Of a stretch of DNA of 64,000 nt, positions 26,019-35,060 are shown one piece after another. The stretch is taken from contig NZ_BOSH01000012.1 of assembly GCF_018403245.1 (NCBI RefSeq), forward strand, positions 1-64,000, written 5' to 3'. The stretch comes from Paenibacillus sp. J2TS4 (GTDB lineage Bacteria > Bacillota > Bacilli > Paenibacillales > NBRC-103111). The first letter of the stretch is position 1; the number at the start of each line of letters is the position of its first letter. The notes under the pieces were generated by a model. The model was given only the letters and a program-made list of their open reading frames with translations. It was not told the origin of the DNA and did not search any database. The position numbers and the translations under genes are program-made.

Positions 26019-26192
26019 ATATCCCCTTGGATCAGGAACGCTTAATTTAGTCCGCGGGGCTCAATACCTGACTTACAAAAACCATGTAGCAAAATAATAA
26101 TCGAAATATTTCTCTAATAAGAGAAAGTTTGCCAGCGGTCCAGAAGCATGCTTTGGATGGCCTCCTGATTAAAGGGGATAACAGTCAAAAGC
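26019..26192. repeat. Dispersed repeat copy 2 with inverted ends
   Basis: The left end ATATCCCCTTGGATCAGGA (26019-26037) and right end CCTGATTAAAGGGGATA (26164-26180) are near-inverted. The right end continues ACAGTCAAAAGC to 26192, matching copy 1 (401-429) at 27 of 29 positions. The interior differs from copy 1 and is AT-rich with a small hairpin (TTTCTC/GAGAAA near 26109-26126). Confidence 0.6.
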
Positions 26193-26251
26193 TTCTGGCG
26201 GGAGGGTTTAAGTATCCTATTTGTCGGTGAGCTTGACTTTGGCCCAACCTC

Positions 26252-26291
26252 AAAAACCGTCCTGTGGATTCAGTTATCCGGGACGGTTTTT
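26252..26291. terminator. Bidirectional intrinsic terminator
   Basis: AAAAACCGTCC (26252-26262) and GGACGGTTTTT (26281-26291) form an 11-bp stem flanked by A and T runs. It lies just beyond the 3' end of the leftward isomerase gene. Confidence 0.8.
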
Positions 26292-26336
26292 GCTAGCTAT
26301 TTTCATTGTGACACTTATATTTTCTATTCTACCGTG

Positions 26337-27176
26337 CTAAACCTCTGAATGTCTTTCTTTGCCGATAATGACATTCAGATGATGGGAAGTGTCGTAGACG
26401 GCTTGCAGCGGATCCGCGGCGTATCGTCCAATTTCGGCGGTAAGCGTGTCGGTATAGCCGATTTCTTGCAGGGCGGCTCTCACTTCGGGCCAGTTTACGT
26501 CACCGGCGAGCAACGGCACGAAGCCTTGACCGGTACCGACACCGGGGCGGAAATCCTTCACATGAATTTTGAAGATGCGGGCTCCGAGGATGCGGATCCA
26601 TTGCTGTGGAAAACCGTAGGCCAGAATGTTGCCTACGTCAAAATAGACGCCCACGTTAGGAGAATCTATGCTGTCTACATATTGCTTCATTTCAAGCGGA
26701 GACAGCAGGAACTTATTCCACACGTTTTCGACTCCTATTCGAACGCCGCGCTGTTCTGCCTCCCGCGCGAGTCCATTCAATTCTTTCAGGCTCCGTTCAT
26801 AGCAAGCGTCGTAGGAGGTAGCCTCATTAACTGCGCCCGGCACTACAAGCACTGTATCCGCGCCGAGCAGCTCCGCCAGCTCCAATTGCTTGCGGACGAT
26901 CCGGCCTCCTTGCTCACGAACGGCGGCATCATCGGAAGAAAGCGGGTGCCTCCAGAGAAGGGAGGTCGAGATACTGCGCAGCTGCAATCCGTATTGGCGG
27001 GCCAACCGACCGATTTGCTCCGCTTCGGCGGCGGTCGTCTCCATGGTCAGCCCTACTCCTCCTTCGGGATTCACGTTAAGCTCTACCGCATCATAGCCCG
27101 CTTCCCGACTTACCTCAAACACCCGCTCTAATGGATAACCTTCGGGAAAACACCATTGATTAACTCCTTTTAGCAT
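26337..27176 (-). CDS. Sugar phosphate isomerase/epimerase (AP endonuclease 2-like TIM barrel)
   Basis: This 279-residue TIM-barrel protein of the xylose-isomerase-like family (IolE, IolI, tagatose-epimerase relatives) has the metal-site blocks GVRIGVENVWN, VGVYFDVGN, IFKIHVKDF and TLTAEIGRY. The start at 27176 (MLKGVNQWCFPEG) follows AGGAGG. It is 19 bases downstream of the oxidoreductase gene and under the same AraC regulator. The pair probably isomerises and oxidises a sugar or inositol derivative; the substrate cannot be named. Confidence 0.82.
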   Translation of the reverse strand: MLKGVNQWCFPEGYPLERVFEVSREAGYDAVELNVNPEGGVGLTMETTAAEAEQIGRLARQYGLQLRSISTSLLWRHPLSSDDAAVREQGGRIVRKQLELAELLGADTVLVVPGAVNEATSYDACYERSLKELNGLAREAEQRGVRIGVENVWNKFLLSPLEMKQYVDSIDSPNVGVYFDVGNILAYGFPQQWIRILGARIFKIHVKDFRPGVGTGQGFVPLLAGDVNWPEVRAALQEIGYTDTLTAEIGRYAADPLQAVYDTSHHLNVIIGKERHSEV

Positions 27177-27195
27177 CTGCAGGTCCTCCTTCCTA

Positions 27196-28200
27196 CTATG
27201 GGTTAAGCGGCTCATCTGCAGCGGCTATGAGCGGTGCCGCTTCCATTCCGCGTTCGGCTGCCGATTCATTCGCCGCTAACGTTGCGGCCAGCGTTGCGAC
27301 CGCTTCAGAGTAATCACCGAGCACCAGTTCGCGTCGCCCTGTCCGGACGGCTTCTACGAAAGCCCGATCCTGCTCGAAAACAAAGTCGACATCGGTCGTT
27401 TCCTCCAGACGCTGCTCGTCATCCACAATGCGAAGCGATTTTCCATTTACCGAAACATAGAAATCATGTCCAAACAGTTCGACCTCGCCGCGGCCGAGAT
27501 GTCTGGATAGACAGGTATTGCTGATCGTACCGACCGCCCCGGATTGCAGGGTGAACGATACGACACCGACATCGGGAACGGTGGCTTCCGGATGAACCCG
27601 GTGGATATGCCTCCGTGCATAGATCGCTTGGACATCCCGGAAATCACCAGCCATGTAGCGGATCAAATCGACCTGATGGGTGGCCATTTCCACAAGCTGT
27701 CCGCCGGATCGCTCCATGACTCGCCACCAAGGAACGCCGGGCATTCCACCAAGCCGGTACGCAAGGATCATGTCGATTTGTTTGCCTGCCAGGTACTGCT
27801 TCGCCTTTTGCACGGTATCCAGATATCGCAGACAGTAGCCGGACGAATGGATGATACCGGAGTCGCGAATGATCTTCTCCTTGCGGCGGGCTTCCTCCAG
27901 ACTTAAGCCAATCGGCTTCTCTGCCAGCAGGTGGATCCCTCGCTTGGCCGCAGCTTCTTCAATGCTGTCCCTAGCGAACGGCGGAGTGCAGATAAATATA
28001 GCATCGACCTGACCGGAATCCATCAGCTTCTCACTGGATTCATAGGCAGTGGCATCGTATTCTTTGGCTATTTGCCGGGCCCTTGCTTCGTTAATATCAA
28101 AGACGGCTGTAATCTCGGCGGCTTCCACTTTCCGAAGCGTTTTCAAATGTCCCTCGGCCATGCCTCCTACACCGATAAACCCGATTCTTACTTTTTTCAT
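27196..28200 (-). CDS. Gfo/Idh/MocA-family oxidoreductase
   Basis: This NAD(P)-dependent sugar dehydrogenase of 334 residues has an N-terminal Rossmann fold with GVGGMA (10-15). The catalytic motif is AEKP (Lys95), and a conserved His lies in MATHQVDLIRYM. Members oxidise or reduce sugars, inositols and glycosides. It is the first gene of the leftward pair, behind a palindromic site at 28247-28270, with a TIM-barrel isomerase after it. Confidence 0.88.
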   Translation of the reverse strand: MKKVRIGFIGVGGMAEGHLKTLRKVEAAEITAVFDINEARARQIAKEYDATAYESSEKLMDSGQVDAIFICTPPFARDSIEEAAAKRGIHLLAEKPIGLSLEEARRKEKIIRDSGIIHSSGYCLRYLDTVQKAKQYLAGKQIDMILAYRLGGMPGVPWWRVMERSGGQLVEMATHQVDLIRYMAGDFRDVQAIYARRHIHRVHPEATVPDVGVVSFTLQSGAVGTISNTCLSRHLGRGEVELFGHDFYVSVNGKSLRIVDDEQRLEETTDVDFVFEQDRAFVEAVRTGRRELVLGDYSEAVATLAATLAANESAAERGMEAAPLIAAADEPLNP

Positions 28201-28246
28201 CCTTGCTGCCTCCTCACATTCAAAAGTTGAATATGTACAGGAACAA

Positions 28247-28270
28247 CATTAATCGATCCGATCGTTAATG
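28247..28270. promoter_or_regulatory. Candidate operator before the oxidoreductase gene
   Basis: CATTAA (28247-28252) and TTAATG (28265-28270) are inverted arms around the tandem pair CGATC and CGATCG. The site lies in the 119-base gap between the AraC gene and the oxidoreductase start. Confidence 0.4.
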
Positions 28271-28319
28271 TATTTATGGAAATCGAGCCATAATTTACGC
28301 AAAAAAATGAAAGAGAGGG

Positions 28320-29219
28320 TCACTTCCAGGAATGTCCCCCGTCTTTCATTTGATGCTTTCTGCGCCACATCGTTGGCGAAACGCCTTCCACGGCCTTGAA
28401 CCATTGGGAGAAGGAATGAAGCCGGCTGAAACCGACCTGGGAGGCGATTTCGTTCACATCCCGATCGGTAGAGTTAAGCAGCCATTTAGCCTCCTGCATG
28501 CGGCATTGCTGCTGATACTGCTTCGGACTCATCCGATAAACCCGCTCGAACATGCGGCGAAATCCGGCTACCGTCATTCCAGCGAGCTCGGCGAGGTCCG
28601 TCATCTGTACGGATTGGCGCAAATTTTCGCGGATATAATCGGCCGCTTTCGTGATGGTCATCGCCTGCAAATCCGATTTCGTATGCTCTTGCAGGAACAG
28701 CAGCAGCACCTCCATCCATGCGGTATATGTTCTTGACCTATCCTGCAGAGGAGATGCCTGCAGGCGCAGCCATTCCCGGTACAGCAGCTCGAACCGTTCC
28801 TTATCCAGATTGGACAAAGTGGCCAGAGCGGGCTGCCCCTGATCTGGGGCGAGCTTCGCGGTCAATTCCAGCAGCCTTGGAGGAATGCCCTTCAGATGAA
28901 TCACTCCGAATCGAACGTGCGAAACTGCGGCAAAACGATGAGGAATTCCGGGCGGAATAATAATGACGTGGCTAGCTTCGATATGTCTTGTTCTTTCCGT
29001 CCACTCGAACAATCCCCGTCCTTCCAGGACGAGACTGATTTCCAGTGTCGGATGATGATGAAATCCATCATCATGCCAGGTTTTGTCGTGGGTGCCGATG
29101 AAGCTCCTGACTTCGAAAGGAATTTGCATAGGAATGGGACCTCCACGGATCCAAGCCGTAAAGTTGTCGTTAAGGGGATTATGGCACTGAAACGTAAATG
29201 GTGCAATAGGTTCTTCCAA
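28320..29219 (-). CDS. AraC-family transcriptional regulator
   Basis: This 299-residue protein has an N-terminal cupin sensor (residues ~30-115, with HHHPTLEISLVLEGRG) and a C-terminal double helix-turn-helix (QSVQMTDLAELAGMTVAGFR, then DVNEIASQVGFSRLHSFSQW). It lies upstream of, and in the same direction as, the oxidoreductase and isomerase pair. It is divergent from the OmpR-type response regulator and is the likely activator of the sugar genes. Confidence 0.88.
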   Translation of the reverse strand: MEEPIAPFTFQCHNPLNDNFTAWIRGGPIPMQIPFEVRSFIGTHDKTWHDDGFHHHPTLEISLVLEGRGLFEWTERTRHIEASHVIIIPPGIPHRFAAVSHVRFGVIHLKGIPPRLLELTAKLAPDQGQPALATLSNLDKERFELLYREWLRLQASPLQDRSRTYTAWMEVLLLFLQEHTKSDLQAMTITKAADYIRENLRQSVQMTDLAELAGMTVAGFRRMFERVYRMSPKQYQQQCRMQEAKWLLNSTDRDVNEIASQVGFSRLHSFSQWFKAVEGVSPTMWRRKHQMKDGGHSWK

Positions 29220-29329
29220 AGCGCTTTACTAAGAAAAATTTGCTATTATGATCCTATTAAGCCAATGATAATTACAAAGCCACATGCCGTTATGTTTTCA
29301 TATATTCACCGGGGATAGTTTAGAGGTTT

Positions 29330-29381
29330 GAAACTTCGGAGGCACTTTCCTTCGAAACGGAAGGACAGCTTTCTTTAGTAC
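29330..29381. repeat. Second dispersed repeat, copy A
   Basis: About 50 bases (GAAACTTCGGAGGCACTTTC, then TTCGAAACGGAAGGACAGC, then TTTCTTTAGT) match the region 56968-57019 at roughly 85% by eye. A small hairpin, CCTTC-GAAAC-GGAAGG, sits at its centre. It lies just before the ribosome site of the response regulator at 29408. Confidence 0.5.
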
Positions 29382-29407
29382 TGTATATTTTGAAGGAGTA
29401 GGATAAT

Positions 29408-30088
29408 TTGAGAATTCATATATTGACAGCAGACGATGATCCGAATATTCGCGAGTTGCTGCGCTTTAATCTGCGGAAGGAAGGTTATACCGTGTTTGAA
29501 GCGGAGGATGGGGAGCAAGCCTCGTCTCTAATGGAAAACGAGCAAATTCATCTGGCTATTGTAGATATTATGATGCCGGGCAAAAATGGCTGGGAGCTGT
29601 GCGAGGAAATTAGAAAATATTATGATATTCCCGTCATTTTATTGACGGCAAAAGGGGAAATAGCGGATAAAGAAAAAGGGTTTCTGTCCGGTACTGACGA
29701 TTACTTAGTCAAGCCGTTCGAGCCGCAAGAGCTGTTGTTCCGAATCAAGGCGTTATTGCGCAGGTACCAGTTGGTATCGTCTGAATGGATCAAGCTTAAT
29801 CAGATAACGATCGACCGCCAAAGCTATGAAGTTCGGAAAGGGGACGAAACGGTAGTCCTTCCGTTAAAAGAGTTTGAGCTTCTGTCCCAATTGGCCAGTC
29901 ATCCGGGTCGTATTTTTACAAGGGAACAGCTGCTAGGGCTCATTTGGGGAGCAGATTACGAAGGAGATAGCCGGACGATCGATGTTCATATCAAACGATT
30001 GCGTGAACGGTTTCAAGACAGATCCGATGACTTTGTTATAACGACGGTGCGAGGAATAGGCTACAAGCTTGAGGTGCCGGAACAATGA
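29408..30088 (+). CDS. OmpR/PhoB-type response regulator
   Basis: This 226-residue regulator has a receiver domain with phospho-acceptor D53, conserved T80 and K102, and a C-terminal winged helix (EFELLSQLASHPGRIFTREQ, RTIDVHIKRLRERF). It starts at TTG 29408, eight bases after AAGGAG. Its stop overlaps the kinase start (ATGA). It should be phosphorylated by the kinase next door. A direct repeat typical of PhoB-like binding precedes the MMPL gene downstream, its probable target. Confidence 0.92.
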   Translation: MRIHILTADDDPNIRELLRFNLRKEGYTVFEAEDGEQASSLMENEQIHLAIVDIMMPGKNGWELCEEIRKYYDIPVILLTAKGEIADKEKGFLSGTDDYLVKPFEPQELLFRIKALLRRYQLVSSEWIKLNQITIDRQSYEVRKGDETVVLPLKEFELLSQLASHPGRIFTREQLLGLIWGADYEGDSRTIDVHIKRLRERFQDRSDDFVITTVRGIGYKLEVPEQ

Positions 30089-31461
30089 GAACGCTATACA
30101 TTCGAATCGTTCTTACCTTTATCGGGATTTCTATGATCAGTAGCATCGTCGCTCTTGCACTGGTCAATTTTTATTATCTTGGCAACATGCGGGAATACAG
30201 CGAGCAAAAAATAATGAATATTGCAAACGAAATCCGGAAGTTGTATGAAGAGACGCCTGAGATGAATAGGGAGAACTATCTTACCCGCGTCGCGAACATG
30301 GGATTTCAAATTTATGTGGTCAACGGCCGGATGGAGGGCGAATTCTATGGAGCGCCTTTTAAGCACACCGACTTTGATGAGGAAGAGGTGCATCGCGTAC
30401 TAGCTGGTGAAACGTACCACGGGATTATGGAAGAACGCCATTTTCTGATGGTGACGGGCTTCTTCGAAAACAGCATCCGGAACAGCGTAGGTCTGCCGCT
30501 CCAGGTAGACGGCGAGACGTACGCTATTTTCGTTCGTCCGAATCTGGAACAGCAGATCGGGGAAGTAAGAATTCTGGTCGCCTTGCTGCTGGGCATCACC
30601 TTCATATCCAGCATTGCGCTCATTGTCATCTTTACGAGATACATCGTCAAGCCTGTGAAAAAGCTGACGGAGGCAACAGATAAAATTGTTCGTGGAGATT
30701 ATAACATCGAAATGGACGTATCGCGGCGGGATGAAATCGGGAATCTGGCCCAGCATTTTCAAACGATGGCCCATTCGTTAAAACAACTGGATGAAATGAG
30801 ACAGGAGTTTGTAGCGAACGTATCTCACGAAATTCAATCCCCGCTGACATCCATTCAAGGATTTGCCCAAGCCATTCTGGCCAAAGAAGTGTCGCCAGAA
30901 GAGGAGGAACGATATATGCAAATCATTGAGGACGAGAGCCGACGCTTGTCCTCCTTAAGCAAGCAGCTTCTGACCTTGGCCGCATTGGACAAAGAAACGA
31001 GCGTGATGAAGCCAAGCGCCTTTCGTTTGGACGAGCAAATCCGGCAAATTCTCATCGTTACGGAGTGGCAGTGGGCGGACAAAAATTTGCAGGTAGAGCC
31101 GGATTTGCCCGAGATGGTAATCACGGCCGACCCGCAGCTTCTGTACCAGGTCTGGTTCAATTTAATTACGAACAGCATTAAGTTCTGTCGCCCCGGGGAT
31201 ACGATCCGAATTGAATTGCGAGTGGAACAAGAGGTGGTCATCGAAATTAGTGATACCGGCATTGGAATTCCGGCGGCGGAGCTTCCCTATATATTTGACC
31301 GTTTTTATAAAGCCGACAGGACAAGAGGCCGATTGCGGGAAGGAAGCGGTCTAGGGTTGTCGATTGTCCATAAAATTATCGATCTGCATCAAGGAAGAAT
31401 CGAAGTGGAAAGCGAGCTTGGCGAAGGAACGACCTTTACCGTGTACTTGCCTTATTTGTAA
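30085..31461 (+). CDS. Sensor histidine kinase
   Basis: This 458-residue membrane kinase has transmembrane segments at about 7-30 and 162-185 that bracket an extracytoplasmic sensor domain. A HAMP domain follows at ~186-240, then HisKA with H248 in NVSHEIQSPLTS. The ATP-binding domain has NLITNSIKF, DTGIGIP and GSGLGLSIV. It is coupled to the response regulator by a four-base overlap. The sensed signal is unknown; the exporter behind it suggests an envelope-active compound (inference). Confidence 0.92.
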   Translation: MRTLYIRIVLTFIGISMISSIVALALVNFYYLGNMREYSEQKIMNIANEIRKLYEETPEMNRENYLTRVANMGFQIYVVNGRMEGEFYGAPFKHTDFDEEEVHRVLAGETYHGIMEERHFLMVTGFFENSIRNSVGLPLQVDGETYAIFVRPNLEQQIGEVRILVALLLGITFISSIALIVIFTRYIVKPVKKLTEATDKIVRGDYNIEMDVSRRDEIGNLAQHFQTMAHSLKQLDEMRQEFVANVSHEIQSPLTSIQGFAQAILAKEVSPEEEERYMQIIEDESRRLSSLSKQLLTLAALDKETSVMKPSAFRLDEQIRQILIVTEWQWADKNLQVEPDLPEMVITADPQLLYQVWFNLITNSIKFCRPGDTIRIELRVEQEVVIEISDTGIGIPAAELPYIFDRFYKADRTRGRLREGSGLGLSIVHKIIDLHQGRIEVESELGEGTTFTVYLPYL

Positions 31462-31466
31462 TGTTC

Positions 31467-31500
31467 CGTTCATGGTGCGTTCATATTCCTGTCCTACAAT
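31467..31500 (+). promoter_or_regulatory. PhoB-like response-regulator box and -10 before the MMPL gene
   Basis: CGTTCAT occurs at 31467-31473 and again at 31478-31484, an exact direct repeat with a 4-base spacer and 11-base period, the usual spacing for OmpR/PhoB-type half-sites. TACAAT at 31495-31500 is ten bases further on and can serve as the -10, with the repeat in place of a -35. Confidence 0.6.
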
Positions 31501-31529
31501 CATGTAGGAGAAAAGGAGGCTAAGGCACT

Positions 31530-33755
31530 ATGGATCGTTTTTTTCATCGTTTGGCCCGTTCCGTCAGCAGTCCAAAGGGCGCGAAAATTGTTATTGCCTG
31601 CTGGCTTATCGTTATTGTCGCCTTGAGCGGAATCGGTCCGGGAGCCAAACAGTATGCCGTCAACAGTGGAGAAGGGAGCGTGCGCGAGAATACTCCTTCG
31701 GCTGCCGCTCAAGCGATTATGGAAGAGCAGTTTCCTTCCGATGACGGGTTGGTCGCTCTGCTTGTTTTTCATGCTCAGGGGGAGATAACACCGGATGAAA
31801 GGGGCAAAATCAGCGAAATCAGCGAATGGCTGGCTTCGGAAAGCAAACCGGAGCATGTCTCGGGAGCCTTGCCGTTTCACCAGTTTCCCGAGTCCGTCCA
31901 GAATCAGATGTTCTCTGAGGATGGATCGACTCTGCTGCTGAATGTCGCTCTGCAAAAGGATTTGGAGTCGGATCAAATTTATGACACTTTACAGCAGATT
32001 CGAAGCGAGGTTGAACAAATAGGGACAGGGGGCCTGCAGTTCGAAATGACTGGCCCGGCCGGGATAGCTGCAGACACGATCACCTTGTTCAAAAATGCCG
32101 ATCTCGTCCTGATGTTTGCCACAATCGGGTTGATTCTGATCATTCTGATCGTTATTTATCGCTCGCCGCTGCTTGCGGTGCTTCCGCTCTTAATAGCCGT
32201 CATGGTATATCAGGTAGTGGACCGCCTATTGGGGCTCGCGGCGCAGAACGGCTGGTTTGTTGTAGATAAACAGGCTTTATCTATCATGATGATTCTTCTG
32301 TTTGCCGTTTTGACCGACTATTGTTTATTCGTTATTTCCCGTTACAGGGAGGAATTGAAGAAATTCGGTTCCAAATACGATGCGATGAAAGTGGCGATGG
32401 CCCAGGTTGCAGAGCCGATATGGTTCAGCGGCGGTACGGTGTTCGTGGCAATGCTGACTTTATTTACGGCTGTTTTCAAACCGTATAATCATTTCGCTCC
32501 TGTATTTTCCGTCGCGGTTGTTGTTATTTTGCTGGGAGGCTTGACCTTAATTCCCGCTTTGTTCTCGTTGATCGGACGGAAGGTATTCTGGCCCTTCATT
32601 CCGAAGCTGGAGGATGGAGAGGCCAAGACCAAAGGATTTTGGAGCCGAATGGGGACCTTCGTCACTAAAAAGCCGGCGGTCACAGCGACGGTACTCCTGG
32701 TGCTGCTGACAGCGGCTTCCATAAATTTCGGCACAATGAGCTACTCTTTCAACCTGCTGAAATCTTTCCCTGAGGATATCTCTTCGCGTCAAGGCTTTGA
32801 TATTCTGGAAGATCGTTTTCCGCCTGGCAAGCTGGCACCGGTTTCCGTTGTTTTGAAATCGGATAAGGAGCTGGAGCTGAATTCAGATTTGGTGGAGAAG
32901 CTGGCCTCGCTAAGTGAAGCTATTGAACAAGGCGGCGGCATCTATGAGATCAAGCCGGCCATCACTGCCGATTTGGCTGATCCCGATGCACCGCTGCCGA
33001 GGAATTTCTTGGCGGAATCGAAGCATGCTCTCAAGCTGCAGGTAACGCTGGAGGCTAACCCCTATGATCCCGCAGCACTGGATTGGCTCGAGTCGCTCAG
33101 GGATAACAGTACGGCGTTATTGAAAGACAGCGGGCTCGATCCGTCCCAATATTCGCTTCATTACGCTGGTCAAACCGCGGAGCAAGCGGATGTGCGCATA
33201 ATGAACCAGCGGGATATGCTGCTAATTTTTTCACTCATTGCGATTTTTATCACGCTTATGCTGGCCTTGCAGACCCGATCCATTCTTCTAGCTTTCTATA
33301 TGATGGCAACGATTCTGCTTTCTTATGCAGCGACGATGGGGTTGGGCTGGGCCATTTTTCACAAGGTGCTCGGATATGATTCAATCAGCTATCGCTTGCC
33401 CGTCTACACTTTCGTGTTTCTCGTAGCGCTCGGGGTGGATTATAACATCATGCTTGTATCACGAATTAAAGAAGAGGCCCGGAAATATGAGTGGAGAGAA
33501 GCGATCCGGCGAGGAGTTTCCCGCACGGGAGGTGTCATTTCATCGGCCGGCATTATCCTGGCCGCTACCTTCTGCGTGTTGATTACGCAGCCGCTGCAGG
33601 AGCTGTTTTTGTTCGGCATGACGATGGCGATGGGGATTCTGATCGATACATTTCTCGTTCGCGGGATGCTGCTTCCATCGGTGCTGGCTTTGACCGGCTA
33701 TAGAAAGTCAAAACCTCATCAGACGCGAGCGGATCATCCGGCAACCCGGAATTGA
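31530..33755 (+). CDS. MMPL-family (RND) membrane transporter
   Basis: This 741-residue transporter has two similar halves of the MMPL type, each with about six transmembrane helices and a large outer loop. Proton-relay-type motifs ILLFAVLTDYCLFVISRYRE and FLVALGVDYNIMLVSRIKEE occupy equivalent places in the two halves. Relatives include YdfJ/YdgH of Bacillus and the mycobacterial MmpL lipid exporters. AGGAGG precedes the ATG. It follows a two-component system with a matching binding site, so it is probably an induced exporter of a lipid or amphiphilic toxicant. Confidence 0.9.
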   Translation: MDRFFHRLARSVSSPKGAKIVIACWLIVIVALSGIGPGAKQYAVNSGEGSVRENTPSAAAQAIMEEQFPSDDGLVALLVFHAQGEITPDERGKISEISEWLASESKPEHVSGALPFHQFPESVQNQMFSEDGSTLLLNVALQKDLESDQIYDTLQQIRSEVEQIGTGGLQFEMTGPAGIAADTITLFKNADLVLMFATIGLILIILIVIYRSPLLAVLPLLIAVMVYQVVDRLLGLAAQNGWFVVDKQALSIMMILLFAVLTDYCLFVISRYREELKKFGSKYDAMKVAMAQVAEPIWFSGGTVFVAMLTLFTAVFKPYNHFAPVFSVAVVVILLGGLTLIPALFSLIGRKVFWPFIPKLEDGEAKTKGFWSRMGTFVTKKPAVTATVLLVLLTAASINFGTMSYSFNLLKSFPEDISSRQGFDILEDRFPPGKLAPVSVVLKSDKELELNSDLVEKLASLSEAIEQGGGIYEIKPAITADLADPDAPLPRNFLAESKHALKLQVTLEANPYDPAALDWLESLRDNSTALLKDSGLDPSQYSLHYAGQTAEQADVRIMNQRDMLLIFSLIAIFITLMLALQTRSILLAFYMMATILLSYAATMGLGWAIFHKVLGYDSISYRLPVYTFVFLVALGVDYNIMLVSRIKEEARKYEWREAIRRGVSRTGGVISSAGIILAATFCVLITQPLQELFLFGMTMAMGILIDTFLVRGMLLPSVLALTGYRKSKPHQTRADHPATRN

Positions 33756-33784
33756 AGTGTGCATTCAAAAGGAGGAGAAAGGAA

Positions 33785-34225
33785 ATGTTTGGATTTTTAT
33801 TGTTCTTGCATTTGGCCGGATTAATGATTTGGCTCGGAGCTCTTCTGGGCAAGGTGGTCACATTGGGGATGCTGAAAAAGCAGCTGGGCTCGACAGAGGG
33901 AAATACGCTGGCCCAACGGTCTATTCGAACGTTCAGCCTGTTCTCTCATTCCAGTGCGGTTATTGTGTTGATCACGGGAGTATTCCTGATTGTTCAAATG
34001 GGATTGGGGTCAGATAAGCCTGTATGGCTGGAAGTAATGGAGAAGGGCGGGGGAACTATCATTCTTCTTGCCCTGATTATAACCGGCATCATGGGGAGCA
34101 AAGTAAAGAAACGTTTAATCGGCGGGTCAGGTCGGAATGTTAAGCTCGCAGGATATATGACGGTACTCGCTAGCTTCATGGTGCTGATTCTTGGAGTCGT
34201 ACTGGTCGTTAGCCTGAGAATTTAA
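33785..34225 (+). CDS. Small integral membrane protein
   Basis: This 146-residue protein has four predicted membrane helices (about 2-20, 50-70, 85-104 and 120-142) and begins MFGFLLFLHLAGLMIWLGAL. The layout resembles small CopD/DUF2269-like membrane families, but no firm assignment is possible. The ATG at 33785 is favoured by AAGGAGGAGAAAGG. It is 29 bases downstream of the MMPL gene, likely in the same transcript, and may assist the exporter. Confidence 0.65.
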   Translation: MFGFLLFLHLAGLMIWLGALLGKVVTLGMLKKQLGSTEGNTLAQRSIRTFSLFSHSSAVIVLITGVFLIVQMGLGSDKPVWLEVMEKGGGTIILLALIITGIMGSKVKKRLIGGSGRNVKLAGYMTVLASFMVLILGVVLVVSLRI

Positions 34226-34238
34226 GTTATCTGGTATT

Positions 34239-34272
34239 AAAAAAGGGTTGTCCCGTTGGGGCAGCCCTTTTT
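34239..34272. terminator. Bidirectional intrinsic terminator
   Basis: AAAAAAGGGTTGTCCC (34239-34254) pairs with GGGGCAGCCCTTTTT (34258-34272) through two G-U pairs. It lies between the convergent MMPL transcript and the leftward response regulator. Confidence 0.85.
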
Positions 34273-34296
34273 CTTTTCTATTAATCTTACTTGGCA

Positions 34297-34980
34297 TTAC
34301 AGCTTTTTCAATACATCGAAAATTTTCAGCTCGTTAACCGCACTGACCACGTCCGCGGCGCTTGGCATATCGAACTTTTTCAGAATGCTGCTGATCTGCT
34401 TCTTGATCGTCTCCAGTTCGACGGAGCGCTCAAGGGCGATTTCCCTGCGGGATTTGTTCTCGCACAGCAGCTTGAGCACCTGCAGCTCGCTTGGAGTCAG
34501 CTCCGAGATGATGCGAATGATGTACAGGAGGCTCGCTTCATTGCGTTTGACGCGGACGAATTCATCACGAATCTTCTGGGCGATAATCGGCCGGATAGGC
34601 GATTGATCGCCGTGTGCTTGGCGAATGGCGTCAGCAATTTCCTCCGCGGGAGCCGACTTAAGAATATAATCCTTAATGCCGCTTTGGAAGGCGGCAAAAA
34701 TAATGTTGTCGTCATTATGCACAGTGATCACAATGATCCGGATATGCGGCAGCTTCTCATGAATTTGCTTGGCGGCATGAATGCCTGCATAAGCATCCTC
34801 CATCTCGATATCCATCAGGATGATATCGGGCTGATGCATAGCGGCATACAGCACGGCTTCATATCCTGACTTGGCCGAAGCGACCAGCTCTATGTCCGCA
34901 CATCCGGCAATGATCCGCTCCAATCGGCGGCGATGGGCTTCCATGTCGTCTGCAATCAATACCCGGATAGGTTCTTTCAT
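34297..34980 (-). CDS. Response regulator with LuxR/NarL-type DNA-binding domain
   Basis: This 227-residue regulator has a receiver domain with the acidic pair at 11-12 and phospho-acceptor D57. A C-terminal helix-turn-helix follows (ELTPSELQVLKLLCENKSRR, then EIALERSVELETIKKQISSI). GGAGGTG precedes the ATG at 34980. It follows its kinase on the minus strand and is divergent from the sugar ABC operon, which it very probably controls. Confidence 0.88.
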   Translation of the reverse strand: MKEPIRVLIADDMEAHRRRLERIIAGCADIELVASAKSGYEAVLYAAMHQPDIILMDIEMEDAYAGIHAAKQIHEKLPHIRIIVITVHNDDNIIFAAFQSGIKDYILKSAPAEEIADAIRQAHGDQSPIRPIIAQKIRDEFVRVKRNEASLLYIIRIISELTPSELQVLKLLCENKSRREIALERSVELETIKKQISSILKKFDMPSAADVVSAVNELKIFDVLKKL

Positions 34981-35060
34981 GGAATTCACCTCCAATAGGG
35001 GAATGTTTTATACCCCCCTGCTTTCGTTAGCGGGCTGAGGGGAACCGAAATAGCGGGAGA

